Shown: piece by piece, positions 51,770 through 64,000 of the stretch
Numbering within the stretch: the first letter of the stretch is position 1
Layout of the letters: each line of letters begins with the position of its first letter
DNA from: Trichobilharzia szidati
Taxonomy: Eukaryota; Platyhelminthes; Trematoda; Strigeidida; Schistosomatidae
Length of the DNA stretch: 64,000 bases
Direction: 5' to 3'
Assembly (NCBI GenBank): GCA_944472155.2
Contig: OX235272.1
Location: forward strand, 90,960,020 to 91,024,019
Made by a program: the position numbers and the translations under genes
Notes under the pieces: generated by a model
Databases searched by the model: none
What the model was told of the DNA's origin: nothing
The model's input: only the letters and a program-made list of their open reading frames with translations

Positions 51770-53480
51770 CTAGCCAGTCACAAGGCCAGAAAAAGAGAGA
51801 AGTTTGGGCTTGGGGCTAGAGACTCTACGCCGCAAATATTAAAAAGGCAAGAATAATAATAGACAAACCTATTCTTTGCTGGAATCGGAAAGGCTACATG
51901 ACACAGAGGGCTGGTGAAAACCAGTATTCGAGAAGCCAGTCAGTCAGCCGGTGTGTCTTCTCTCGATGAAAGCGAGAATATAAATGGGGAAGTGGAGTGT
52001 CCGTATAAATAGAAAAGCCGGCTGGGATGGCTGTCCGGGTAGACGAAGAAATGAGAAGATATGATGTAGAAGTGCTGCGAATCTGCGAGAGCAGATTGAA
52101 TAGATGGGTGGAATGAACTGTCAAAATTGTCGACCGGCAACTCAGTAGTCTACTCAGGTCACCACCCCATACGACAACAACAGGCACACTGAGGCACTGA
52201 GTGGCTGTCATGATGTCACCAGTGGCAGCCGAATCCAAAAGCAGTGGGAACAGGTCCCCTCATCGAGGATCACGACAGCAAGATTCAACTCAGAAAGAAG
52301 GGGGAAGGAATGAAGATCAAAATTATCCAATGCTACGCACAGTGCAACAGACATTCAGAACAAGAGGAGAAGGAAGATTTTTGCAGACAACTACAAACAG
52401 TCATCGACAACATCCCGAATGGCGACATCAAAATCCCTATGGGCGATGTGACTCCAAGCCGAACCGAGAACAGACAATACAGGGAGAGAAATCAACATGA
52501 GTCGAGAGGATGTGGCTCGGAGAAATGAATGAAAGCAGGGAACTCTTCATAGACATGTGCGCCTTCAATGATTTCATGATCAGAGGCAGCGTGTACAAGC
52601 ACAAAAATATGCACAAAGCAACATGAACTTCACCTGACGGACACACCACAAACCAGATAGACTGTATCTGAACAGTGCTCAAGAAAGTGGAGAAGCAACT
52701 GGCCTGTTGAACACAAAGTCGAGAAGGGGAGCAGATGTGGGCTCAGATCATCATCTAGTGCAAGTAATCTTCAAGGCGAAGCTGATATGCTTGAGAACGC
52801 TTGGAGGCAGTACACAGTTCAAGTTCAACATTCAAAAACTGAATGACAAATCTACGAAGGAAACCTTCACTGCAGGTCAGATCAGATCAAAGTCGAAGAC
52901 ACTGCATGGTATTGCTGAGGACACCTGCGTGGGAGAACTTCGGAACTCTCTGAATGTTGGTGGTGCTCGAGGAAACGTGTACAACCATTCTAGTAAGGAA
53001 GAAGAGACAAGACAAGGACTTCATCAACCTGAAAACAGTGTGGAAGTCTTTTGGACTCATCATAAAGAAAAAGATTCGGATTTTCAACACCACTGTGAAG
53101 TCAGTCACTGCCTCTATACGGGTCAGAAAATTGGCCAGCGTGTCACGAAAAGGATTTCCAACAAGTAACAGACTTTATCAACAGCTGCCTTCGCCGGGGC
53201 ATAATGAAGATGAAATGGCCAGCCGGCCGGTCAGAAAGAACTAGCAAAAATAAACCCTGGCTGGCACCAAACCAACGAAGAGCGGATTGCTCAAGAAATA
53301 TGTAGAAAATAGAGATGGATTGGGCATGCATTGGGGAGGCCGTCGAATGACGTCGCGCGCTAGGCCATCGATTGGGATCTCAATGGGAAGCAATGGGTGG
53401 GTCGTCGGTGTGAGGTGACATGGCATCTCGTGTGGCGAGGAGATGAGAAATTATAAGCAATCGTGGACCCAGCTGAAGAG
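51770..53480 (+). mobile_element. RTE-A copy with internal deletion removing the reverse transcriptase
   Basis: Plus strand: 5' untranslated sequence (GTTTGGGCTTGGGGCTAG), then endonuclease pieces MGDVTPSRTE-like (from GDMNAKLGG) and SRRGADVGSDHHLVQVIFK. VRKKRQDKDFINLKTVWKSF then shows the position after the endonuclease (RKKKQDKEWL) joined directly to the C-terminal domain (FINLKPIWKS). The reverse-transcriptase region is deleted. It ends with KIRIFNTTVKS and WPAGRSERTS-like residues. Many frameshifts. Confidence 0.75.
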
Positions 53481-54932
53481 GACAGTAGAAAACAAAAGAA
53501 AGTGGAGATGTGTTCCACTTGGAGACCAATGGAAAAGTAATGATATAATAGGAAATGCGCAGTGTCATTTTAAGGATTGTGGTGCAGCTTCTTGAGCGTC
53601 TTCTGTAAGTGGATTGCACATTTCTTTAACTGACTTCCTAACTTCCTTTTTATACTTCAGGAGTCTCCTGAGGCAGGTGAGTAAACATCTGTTCACCACT
53701 CAGAGCCAAGTATGACCCCACTTCACCGACGCGCTTTTGTGTATCCCGCTCGTGACAGCTGCTCACGTAGTTTCTTCCCCCAACTTATCCAAGTTTTTCC
53801 TGCTTTCTCATCACTAGGTTCTCGTTCAGTAAAGAAACCAAAGGCAATCAATCGGAAAATATTAGATAATCATCCTGTATTGGGAAACATGAATAGGACA
53901 CCGGCGTTTCGAACAAGAGGACAGAACCGTCGCCTCCTAACATCAAGATGTTCATGGCTTCAGGTCACAATTTTGATGTCTAGGAGTAGGTATGCACCAA
54001 TTTATAACTCACGCTATTGACTCTATCATATATGTACACTATTTGCATGAGGTCTAAAGTAGTTAGTTCTTCAGCGCAAACTCTGTAAGAGAATCGCAGA
54101 GGGTTGTTGGCCTTGCGTAATCATTATAGCATGTTCCCGTAAACCTTGAATACGATTTCGGAAGATGTACTCTTAACAGCACAATCAGTTTGCAGACACT
54201 AATTATTATGTTTAACGTGATGCATAAAACAGGAAAAAAATGATGACAATTTGGAGTAGGAACTCAACCTGTTCCTCACAATTGTATTATTCATATTCGG
54301 CAACCTGGTGCTTTCGAGATTTAAAGTCAACCAATGTCGTAGGCCTAGCTGAGCTTAATTCTGAAGTCGCCAAGCAGGGTCGAATACACCCACTGGTAAG
54401 TCCCAGATATATTTCCAAAATAAGGATTAATCGAACCAACACTCATCGGGAAGTCACTTCTAGAGAGAGGCTGATGAAGGATCTTTACAACACCTATACA
54501 ACGCTTATACAAAAATACACATTCAAAACCAACTACTGTCTTATATCACTATATGCGATATCGGTCGGTAATTCTGCATTCATTGGAGAGAATTGTTAAA
54601 CCCATTTGTAATGAAACTTAGAGCAAAATGCATAAGCTGTGACAATAAAAAAGTGAAATGCTCCCCTTTATTCTGATGATTTTTCACAGAAACCTCAAAT
54701 AGTCTCCATCAGCCACCGATACTTTCAGTTGTAAGAACCTTTTTATACCAACAGTAACAGTGTCTTGAGACCTTCCAGATCTCAACAGTGGAACCATAAG
54801 TGAATCCAAATAGCCAGCACCTCTGTGTGTCACCATGTATGGTTAAGTGACCAATTACCAAATGTAGTTTACCTGCCTACCAGGAAGTGTGTTTACTACA
54901 GTGAGCTCAACATCTCATCGTAAAACTTGATG
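53481..54932. other. No gene recognised
   Basis: Two plus-strand ORFs (53712-54020 and 54240-54599) have no recognised family or splice context. The region ends at the left edge of the tandem array. Confidence 0.35.
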
Positions 54933-57900
54933 CACCATATAGTTTCCAGACACCCTTTTTAACATGAGAAACAAATGAATGGACAAATATGGATGTATTA
55001 GTGCAACAAGAAACGAGATCTTTTTATGACATGGACCATTTCCTCACTATTATTCATCTTCAATCGAACTCTAGCACTGAATTAACCATACCACCTAAAA
55101 CATGGAAGCAATGTATATAAAACAAGGAGTTTCGTGGTTGTTGTCATCACTATCACTAATTTGGACTCAAAAACAGGAAGACTGTCGTTATAAATGGACA
55201 CTTTCTATGAGGAAGGAACACTGCCACGTGTACATTCAAACAATAAAGTTGTGCCTCATATACCATTTCACACTTTGTGTTGATTAGACCATTTGTAATT
55301 CATTGAACTGCTCTACGTTTTTGCCTGAATGTACGTTTCTGTTAACTGCAAGCTACATTGTGTTCAGTCATTGTGTTCTTGGTATTCGGATGCCTGATGA
55401 CCTCATAACTGAAGATTTGCACCTTCGTCTTTCAGCTAAACGTCCTTCAGAAGAAGGCTCAGATTCCATTTCCACAGATATTGTTTACGCCCAGAATATA
55501 CAGCAAAAATTCAAAAGATAATCCAAAGAGTACATTACTCGTCCGAACCAAAATTGCAGAACTTTTATGAATGACCAAACCAAATCAAAGAACGTGACGT
55601 TACATTCACCGTAAGAATAACACTCCGAAGATACGAGCTCTCAGTCTGCCACCAAAATCCGGAACGAAACCAAATTGTTCCAGGTAGAGTTATAGTAAAA
55701 CAAAATCTGCCGAAGAAACTGCAAGATTGAATGTTTTCGTCACGAGCTGACATCAGTTAGAGAGTGATTAATAATAATTTATTTCTGGAACAGAAACCAG
55801 CCATTTTTACAGGCATGAACAAATGTACACTAATTAGAACTTATAGAATATATATGATTTGTTAATCTAGAAATAGATTGAATACTGGTAAATTTGAGAG
55901 AAATATTTAAAAAGAAATGTACAAATAAGGCAATAGGTAATTTTCGAGATATGCTTTCAACTGAATAATTCATGAGAAATAGCATCAAATCAAAACTGTA
56001 ATTGAAAAAAAATACGGTATGTCAATTTCACGCGGGAATTATAAACGATTACGTTAATTGTGGAAGGTAAGTAGCATTTTTGTACAGGTGCTGGCGTGAA
56101 ATATAAGAGATGCGGAATGAACAGTAATTGTAAGTAAATGATTCATAGAGTGTTTGAAAGTCCATAAAACTTCAAATTCACCGGTAAGTACACCATAATT
56201 GTGACATTTCCAGTTGTATATGAGACCAACTTTGAACTTGTCGGCAGATTTCATGATAGAGGTGGTTCCGTTATTCACCAGGTGGGCTAGCAATATTCCG
56301 AGGATAGCGGCACTGTTTCAGTACCTTCGTTTAAGGCAGTACCTTTGAAAAGAGAAGAAGACACAAGGAAACCGACAGAGAGGTGCAGAAGTATATAATA
56401 GGTGTTAATAATTCAAAACATATGTAAAAAACATGGGTTCATCATTTTTTTGTTTTTTCTTCATTTAAAAAATACTATTTCCCCCTGAGATTTTCTAGTG
56501 ATGGAATTCTAGTCTTTCTTGCGAAAAGAAAATAAAAGTTTAAGTGAAAAAAAGATGATAATTTTACCTACTTATATAGGTTGAATAGGAGTTAAACACA
56601 AAAGTCAAAGTGCGTGAACTATGTAGAAGAAAAGCGAGGGCTTAATAATAACTACTGTTTTTCTGAAGTATACATTTAGGTGTCCTTCTGAAGTAGGGGA
56701 CTCATACCATGTACTTGCATTCGAGGAGTTTGTTATTTAAACTTCAGCTTTAGGCAAATTTTCAACTTCTGTTGTCTTTTTTTTAAATTTTATTTATTCT
56801 CTTATTCTGCAGAAGCCATTCGAACTCAGGAGCCTTAGCAATAGAGTGCTGTCCCACAGATAAGGGTGGTTCTCATATGTCCCCACCATCATATCCGCTG
56901 ACTAGCAATCACCATATAGTTTCCAGACACCCTTTTTAACATGAGAAACAAATGAATGGACAAATATGGATGTATTAGTGCAACAAGAAACGAGATCTTT
57001 TTATGACATGGACCATTTCCTCACTATTATTCATCTTCAATCGAACTCTAGCACTGAATTAACCATACCACCTAAAACATGGAAGCAATGTATATAAAAC
57101 AAGGAGTTTCGTGGTTGTTGTCATCACTATCACTAATTTGGACTCAAAAACAGGAAGACTGTCGTTATAAATGGACACTTTCTATGAGGAAGGAACACTG
57201 CCACGTGTACATTCAAACAATAAAGTTGTGCCTCATATACCATTTCACACTTTGTGTCGATTAGACCATTTGTAATTCATTGAACTGCTCTGCGTTTTTG
57301 CCTGAATGTACGTTTCTGTTAACTGCAAGCTACATTGTGTTCAGTCATTGTGTTCTTGGTATTCGGATGCCTGGTGACCTCATAACTGCAGATTTGCACT
57401 TTCGTCTTTCATCTAAACGTCCTTCAGAAGAAGGCTCAGATTCCATTTCCACAGATATTGTTTACGCCCAGAATATACAGCAAAAATTCAAAAGATAATC
57501 CAAAGAGTACATTACTCGTCCGAACCAAAGTTGCAGAACTTTTATGAATGACCAAACCAAATCAAAGAACGTGACGTTACATTCACCGTAAGAATAACAC
57601 TCCGAAGATACGAGCTCTCAGTCTGCCACCAAAATCCGGAACGAAACCAAATTGTTCCAGGTGGAGTTGTAGTAAAACAAAATCTACTGAAGAAACTGCA
57701 AGATTGAATGTTTTCGTCACGAGCTGACATCAGTTAGAGAGTGATTAATAATAATTTATTTCTGGAACAGAAACCAGCCATTTTTACAGGCATGAACAAA
57801 TGTACACTAATTAGAACTTATAGAATATATATGATTTGTTAATCTAGAAATAGATTGAATACTGGTAAATTTGAGAGAAATATTTAAAAAGAAATGTACA

Positions 57901-60900
57901 AATAAGGCAATAGGTAATTTTCGAGATATGCTTTCAACTGAATAATTCATGAGAAATAGCATCAAATCAAAACTGTAATTGAAAAAAAATACGGTATGTC
58001 AATTTCACGCGGGAATTATAAACGATTACGTTAATTGTGGAAGGTAAGTAGCATTTTTGTACAGGTGCTGGCGTGAAATATAAGAGATGCGGAATGAACA
58101 GTAATTGTAAGTAAATGATTCATAGAGTGTTTGAAAGTCCATAAAACTTCAAATTCACCGGTAAGTACACCATAATTGTGACATTTCCAGTTGTATATGA
58201 GACCAACTTTGAACTTGTCGGCAGATTTCATGATAGAGGTGGTTCCGTTATTCACCAGGTGGGCTAGCAATATTCCGAGGATAGCGGCACTGTTTCAGTA
58301 CCTTCGTTTAAGGCAGTACCTTTGAAAAGAGAAGAAGACACAAGGAAACCGACAGAGAGGTGCAGAAGTATATAATAGGTGTTAATAATTCAAAACATAT
58401 GTAAAAAACATGGGTTCATCATTTTTTTGTTTTTTCTTCATTTAAAAAATACTATTTCCCCCTGAGATTTTCTAGTGATGGAATTCTAGTCTTTCTTGCG
58501 AAAAGAAAATAAAAGTTTAAGTGAAAAAAAGATGATAATTTTACCTACTTATATAGGTTGAATAGGAGTTAAACACAAAAGTCAAAGTGCGTGAACTATG
58601 TAGAAGAAAAGCGAGGGCTTAATAATAACTACTGTTTTTCTGAAGTATACATTTAGGTGTCCTTCTGAAGTAGGGGACTCATACCATGTACTTGCATTCG
58701 AGGAGTTTGTTATTTAAACTTCAGCTTTAGGCAAATTTTCAACTTCTGTTGTCTTTTTTTTAAATTTTATTTATTCTCTTATTCTGCAGAAGCCATTCGA
58801 ACTCAGGAGCCTTAGCAATAGAGTGCTGTCCCACAGATAAGGGTGGTTCTCATATGTCCCCACCATCATATCCGCTGACTAGCAATCACCATATAGTTTC
58901 CAGACACCCTTTTTAACATGAGAAACAAATGAATGGACAAATATGGATGTATTAGTGCAACAAGAAACGAGATCTTTTTATGACATGGACCATTTCCTCA
59001 CTATTATTCATCTTCAATCGAACTCTAGCACTGAATTAACCATACCACCTAAAACATGGAAGCAATGTATATAAAACAAGGAGTTTCGTGGTTGTTGTCA
59101 TCACTATCACCAATTTGGACTCAAAAACAGGAAGACTGTCGTTATAAATGGACACTTTCTATGAGGAAGGAACACTGCCACGTGTACATTCAAACAATAA
59201 AGTTGTGCCTCATATACCATTTCACACTTTGTGTCGATTAGACCATTTGTAATTCATTGAACTGCTCTACGTTTTTGCCTGAATGTACGTTTCTGTTAAC
59301 TGCAAGCTACATTGTGTTCAGTCATTGTGTTCTTGGTATTCGGATGCCTGGTGACCTCATAACTGCAGATTTGCACTTTCGTCTTTCATCTAAACGTCCT
59401 TCAGAAGAAGGCTCAGATTCCATTTCCACAGATATTGTTTACGCCCAGAATATACAGCAAAAATTCAAAAGATAATCCAAAGAGTACATTACTCGTCCGA
59501 ACCAAAGTTGCAGAACTTTTATGAATGACCAAACCAAATCAAAGAACGTGACGTTACATTCACCGTAAGAATAACACTCCGAAGATACGAGCTCTCAGTC
59601 TGCCACCAAAATCCGGAACGAAACCAAATTGTTCCAGGTGGAGTTGTAGTAAAACAAAATCTACTGAAGAAACTGCAAGATTGAATGTTTTCGTCACGAG
59701 CTGACATCAGTTAGAGAGTGATTAATAATAATTTATTTCTGGAACAGAAACCAGCCATTTTTACAGGCATGAACAAATGTACACTAATTAGAACTTATAG
59801 AATATATATGATTTGTTGATCTAGAAATAGATTGAATACTGGTAAATTTGAGAGAAATATTTAAAAAGAAATGTACAAATAAGGCAATAGGTAATTTTCG
59901 AGATATGCTTTCAACTGAATAATTCATGAGAAATAGCATCAAATCAAAACTGTAATTGAAAAAAAATACGGTATGTCAATTTCACGCGGGAATTATAAAC
60001 GATTACGTTAATTGTGGAAGGTAAGTAGCATTTTTGTACAGGTGCTGGCGTGAAATATAAGAGATGCGGAATGAACAGTAATTGTAAGTAAATGATTCAT
60101 AGAGTGTTTGAAAGTCCATAAAACTTCAAATTCACCGGTAAGTACACCATAATTGTGACATTTCCAGTTGTATATGAGACCAACTTTGAACTTGTCGGCA
60201 GATTTCATGATAGAGGTGGTTCCGTTATTCACCAGGTGGGCTAGCAATATTCCGAGGATAGCGGCACTGTTTCAGTACCTTCGTTTAAGGTAGTACCTTT
60301 GAAAAGAGAAGAAGACACAAGGAAACCGACAGAGAGGTGCAGAAGTATATAATAGGTGTTAATAATTCAAAACATATGTAAAAAACATGGGTTCATCATT
60401 TTTTTGTTTTTTCTTCATTTAAAAAATACTATTTCCCCCTGAGATTTTCTAGTGATGGAATTCTAGTCTTTCTTGCGAAAAGAAAATAAAAGTTTAAGTG
60501 AAAAAAAGATGATAATTTTACCTACTTATATAGGTTGAATAGGAGTTAAACACAAAAGTCAAAGTGCGTGAACTATGTAGAAGAAAAGCGAGGGCTTAAT
60601 AATAACTACTGTTTTTCTGAAGTATACATTTAGGTGTCCTTCTGAAGTAGGGGACTCATACCATGTACTTGCATTCGAGGAGTTTGTTATTTAAACTTCA
60701 GCTTTAGGCAAATTTTCAACTTCTGTTGTCTTTTTTTTAAATTTTATTTATTCTCTTATTCTGCAGAAGCCATTCGAACTCAGGAGCCTTAGCAATAGAG
60801 TGCTGTCCCACAGATAAGGGTGGTTCTCATATGTCCCCACCATCATATCCGCTGACTAGCAATCACCATATAGTTTCCAGACACCCTTTTTAACATGAGA

Positions 60901-63680
60901 AACAAATGAATGGACAAATATGGATGTATTAGTGCAACAAGAAACGAGATCTTTTTATGACATGGACCATTTCCTCACTATTATTCATCTTCAATCGAAC
61001 TCTAGCACTGAATTAACCATACCACCTAAAACATGGAAGCAATGTATATAAAACAAGGAGTTTCGTGGTTGTTGTCATCACTATCACTAATTTGGACTCA
61101 AAAACAGGAAGACTGTCGTTATAAATGGACACTTTCTATGAGGAAGGAACACTGCCACGTGTACATTCAAACAATAAAGTTGTGCCTCATATACCATTTC
61201 ACACTTTGTGTCGATTAGACCATTTGTAATTCATTGAACTGCTCTGCGTTTTTGCCTGAATGTACGTTTCTGTTAACTGCAAGCTACATTGTGTTCAGTC
61301 ATTGTGTTCTTGGTATTCGGATGCCTGGTGACCTCATAACTGCAGATTTGCACTTTCGTCTTTCATCTAAACGTCCTTCAGAAGAAGGCTCAGATTCCAT
61401 TTCCACAGATATTGTTTACGCCCAGAATATACAGCAAAAATTCAAAAGATAATCCAAAGAGTACATTACTCGTCCGAACCAAAGTTGCAGAACTTTTATG
61501 AATGACCAAACCAAATCAAAGAACGTGACGTTACATTCACCGTAAGAATAACACTCCGAAGATACGAGCTCTCAGTCTGCCACCAAAATCCGGAACGAAA
61601 CCAAATTGTTCCAGGTGGAGTTGTAGTAAAACAAAATCTACTGAAGAAACTGCAAGATTGAATGTTTTCGTCACGAGCTGACATCAGTTAGAGAGTGATT
61701 AATAATAATTTATTTCTGGAACAGAAACCAGCCATTTTTACAGGCATGAACAAATGTACACTAATTAGAACTTATAGAATATATATGATTTGTTGATCTA
61801 GAAATAGATTGAATACTGGTAAATTTGAGAGAAATATTTAAAAAGAAATGTACAAATAAGGCAATAGGTAATTTTCGAGATATGCTTTCAACTGAATAAT
61901 TCATGAGAAATAGCATCAAATCAAAACTGTAATTGAAAAAAAATACGGTATGTCAATTTCACGCGGGAATTATAAACGATTACGTTAATTGTGGAAGGTA
62001 AGTAGCATTTTTGTACAGGTGCTGGCGTGAAATATAAGAGATGCGGAATGAACAGTAATTGTAAGTAAATGATTCATAGAGTGTTTGAAAGTCCATAAAA
62101 CTTCAAATTCACCGGTAAGTACACCATAATTGTGACATTTCCAGTTGTATATGAGACCAACTTTGAACTTGTCGGCAGATTTCATGATAGAGGTGGTTCC
62201 GTTATTCACCAGGTGGGCTAGCAATATTCCGAGGATAGCGGCACTGTTTCAGTACCTTCGTTTAAGGCAGTACCTTTGAAAAGAGAAGAAGACACAAGGA
62301 AACCGACAGAGAGGTGCAGAAGTATATAATAGGTGTTAATAATTCAAAACATATGTAAAAAACATGGGTTCATCATTTTTTTGTTTTTTCTTCATTTAAA
62401 AAAATACTATTTCCCCCTGAGATTTTCTAGTGATGGAATTCTAGTCTTTCTTGCGAAAAGAAAATAAAAGTTTAAGTGAAAAAAAGATGATAATTTTACC
62501 TACTTATATAGGTTGAATAGGAGTTAAACACAAAAGTCAAAGTGCGTGAACTATGTAGAAGAAAAGCGAGGGCTTAATAATAACTACTGTTTTTCTGAAG
62601 TATACATTTAGGTGTCCTTCTGAAGTAGGGGACTCATACCATGTACTTGCATTCGAGGAGTTTGTTATTTAAACTTCAGCTTTAGGCAAATTTTCAACTT
62701 CTGTTGTCTTTTTTTTTAATTTTATTTATTCTCTTATTCTGCAGAAGCCATTCGAACTCAGGAGCCTTAGCAATAGAGTGCTGTCCCACAGATAAGGGTG
62801 GTTCTCATATGTCCCCACCATCATATCCGCTGACTAGCAATCACCATATAGTTTCCAGACACCCTTTTTAACATGAGAAACAAATGAATGGACAAATATG
62901 GATGTATTAGTGCAACAAGAAACGAGATCTTTTTATGACATGGACCATTTCCTCACTATTATTCATCTTCAATCGAACTCTAGCACTGAATTAACCATAC
63001 CACCTAAAACATGGAAGCAATGTATATAAAACAAGGAGTTTCGTGGTTGTTGTCATCACTATCACTAATTTGGACTCAAAAACAGGAAGACTGTCGTTAT
63101 AAATGGACACTTTCTATGAGGAAGGAACACTGCCACGTGTACATTCAAACAATAAAGTTGTGCCTCATATACCATTTCACACTTTGTGTCGATTAGACCA
63201 TTTGTAATTCATTGAACTGCTCTGCGTTTTTGCCTGAATGTACGTTTCTGTTAACTGCAAGCTACATTGTGTTCAGTCATTGTGTTCTTGGTATTCGGAT
63301 GCCTGGTGACCTCATAACTGCAGATTTGCACTTTCGTCTTTCATCTAAACGTCCTTCAGAAGAAGGCTCAGATTCCATTTCCACAGATATTGTTTACGCC
63401 CAGAATATACAGCAAAAATTCAAAAGATAATCCAAAGAGTACATTACTCGTCCGAACCAAAGTTGCAGAACTTTTATGAATGACCAAACCAAATCAAAGA
63501 ACGTGACGTTACATTCACCGTAAGAATAACACTCCGAAGATACGAGCTCTCAGTCTGCCACCAAAATCCGGAACGAAACCAAATTGTTCCAGGTGGAGTT
63601 GTAGTAAAACAAAATCTACTGAAGAAACTGCAAGATTGAATGTTTTCGTCACGAGCTGACATCAGTTAGAGAGTGATTAG
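54933..63680. repeat. Tandem array of a 1977-bp unit, about 4.4 copies
   Basis: Units start with CACCATATAGTTTCC at 54933, 56910, 58887, 60864 and 62842 (the last partial). Spacing is 1977, 1977, 1977 and 1978 bp. Copies are almost identical; unit 1 differs most. Each unit holds two short plus-strand ORFs (61 and 72 codons) and an AATAATAATTTATTTCTGG stretch like an inverted LINE tail. Each also has a minus-strand tRNA-like piece with GAGTTCGAATGGC next to an A/T-rich tail. A CTGACATCAGTTAGAGA end shared with the Sm-alpha-like elements is present too. The last unit breaks exactly where a complete Sm-alpha-like sequence continues. Confidence 0.92.
55303..55521 (+). other. Unassigned 72-codon ORF repeated in every array unit
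   Basis: Repeated at 57280, 59257, 61234 and 63212. The C-terminal half has RPSEEGSDSISTDIVY and ends QQKFKR. Beyond the TAA the same frame stays open for about 30 more codons (SKEYITRPNQNC...) in all units. Unit 1 differs from unit 2 in the last 43 codons by four base changes, each altering an amino acid. I do not recognise a family; it may be a captured exon or chance. Confidence 0.25.
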
Positions 63681-64000
63681 AAAACCTGGGAGTATTGGAC
63701 AGCTGTTTTGTTACAGTTTGGGACTCCTCAGTACGCAACCACCGCCAGTGTTCGAACCCAGGATCTTCTGGTTACTAGGAGAGCTCGTAGACCATTAAGC
63801 TACTGGGACCCGATTCAATGGCCCATGAATTCTAATGCTCACTAGCGACTGGTCCTATTCAGGCAGTTACCTGGGGTTCTAGTGGGAAGCCGTGACCAGT
63901 AGGATGCAGTAGGTTGAGGGTGATGCAGCCACTCATCAAAGAAGACATTACGAATTGGTCGCGCTATGTCATGAATCGGCAGACGTTAGAATTCTTGGGA
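63681..64000 (-). mobile_element. Sm-alpha-like element with inverted layout, partial at window end
   Basis: Minus-strand hammerhead relic (63735-63691), then a minus-strand tRNA-like segment (B box GGTTCGAACACTGG reading, about 63745-63815). The plus-strand middle block (GGGGTTCTAGTGGGAAGCCG, GGTCGCGCTATGTCATGAAT) follows, as in the 18.58-kb insertion. It continues beyond the window. Confidence 0.72.
63691..63735 (-). ncRNA. Hammerhead ribozyme relic
   Basis: Minus strand: CTGAGGA core, GTCCC, an altered second strand of helix II, AAAAC in place of GAAAC, AGCT loop, GTC. Degenerate. Confidence 0.5.

Noticed and set aside
54240..54599. 119-codon ORF as a gene
   Set aside because: No family, splice or promoter support; composition resembles its surroundings.
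54933..63680. CRISPR-like or prokaryotic repeat array
   Set aside because: Unit length is 1977 bp with no spacer structure, and the context is eukaryotic.

Overview
The window looks like repeat-rich DNA from a flatworm, most probably a blood fluke (Schistosomatidae). Four things point there: Sm-alpha-type tRNA-like repeats with hammerhead ribozyme cores, RTE-clade and CR1/Jockey-type LINEs, several Penelope-like elements (PLEs), and one intron-rich host gene whose first introns are only about 30 nt long. The species call is inference. I see no prokaryotic or viral gene organisation.

The one host gene I can model fully is a p70 ribosomal protein S6 kinase on the minus strand (34768 to 26486, 11 exons, about 677 aa). 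Six of its seven 5' introns are 29-38 nt and the three 3' introns are 0.6-3.5 kb. A LINE copy sits in intron 9 and a SINE in intron 10. The other host-like pieces are a histone H2A pseudogene (9.2 kb) and a possible gelsolin-type exon (43.5 kb).

Layout: 0-0.5 kb, two SINE-A copies. 2.2-9.1 kb, an RTE scrap, a PLE, a CR1/Jockey LINE and a second PLE split by SINE-B. 9.2-9.5 kb, H2A pseudogene. 10.2-16.5 kb, SINE-A, two RTE fragments, PLE pieces and a 186-bp inverted repeat. 16.9-19.7 kb, SINE-A with target-site duplication, hammerhead repeats and a PLE inverted repeat broken by a hammerhead-bounded insertion. 20.5-24.9 kb, CR1/Jockey and RTE-B LINEs. 26.5-34.8 kb, S6 kinase. 36.4-39.2 kb, SINE-A and a Merlin transposase split by SINE-B. 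39.5-42.8 kb, near-complete RTE with target-site duplication. 44.2-47.3 kb, CR1-type LINE with an uninterrupted 941-codon ORF. 50.6-53.5 kb, degenerate CR1 and RTE. 54.9-63.7 kb, about 4.4 tandem copies of a 1977-bp unit that ends in a hammerhead repeat running off the window.

The most striking relationships are between the elements. SINE-A is a tRNA-Gly-like head on a body that matches the 5' end and then the 3' end of the RTE LINE in this window. SINE-B uses the same head with the 3' tail of the CR1/Jockey LINE. Hammerhead-type RNA motifs occur in the Sm-alpha-like repeats and also in the 3' ends and inverted repeats of the PLEs. One 521-bp insertion has inverted hammerheads at both ends and an exact 10-bp target-site duplication.
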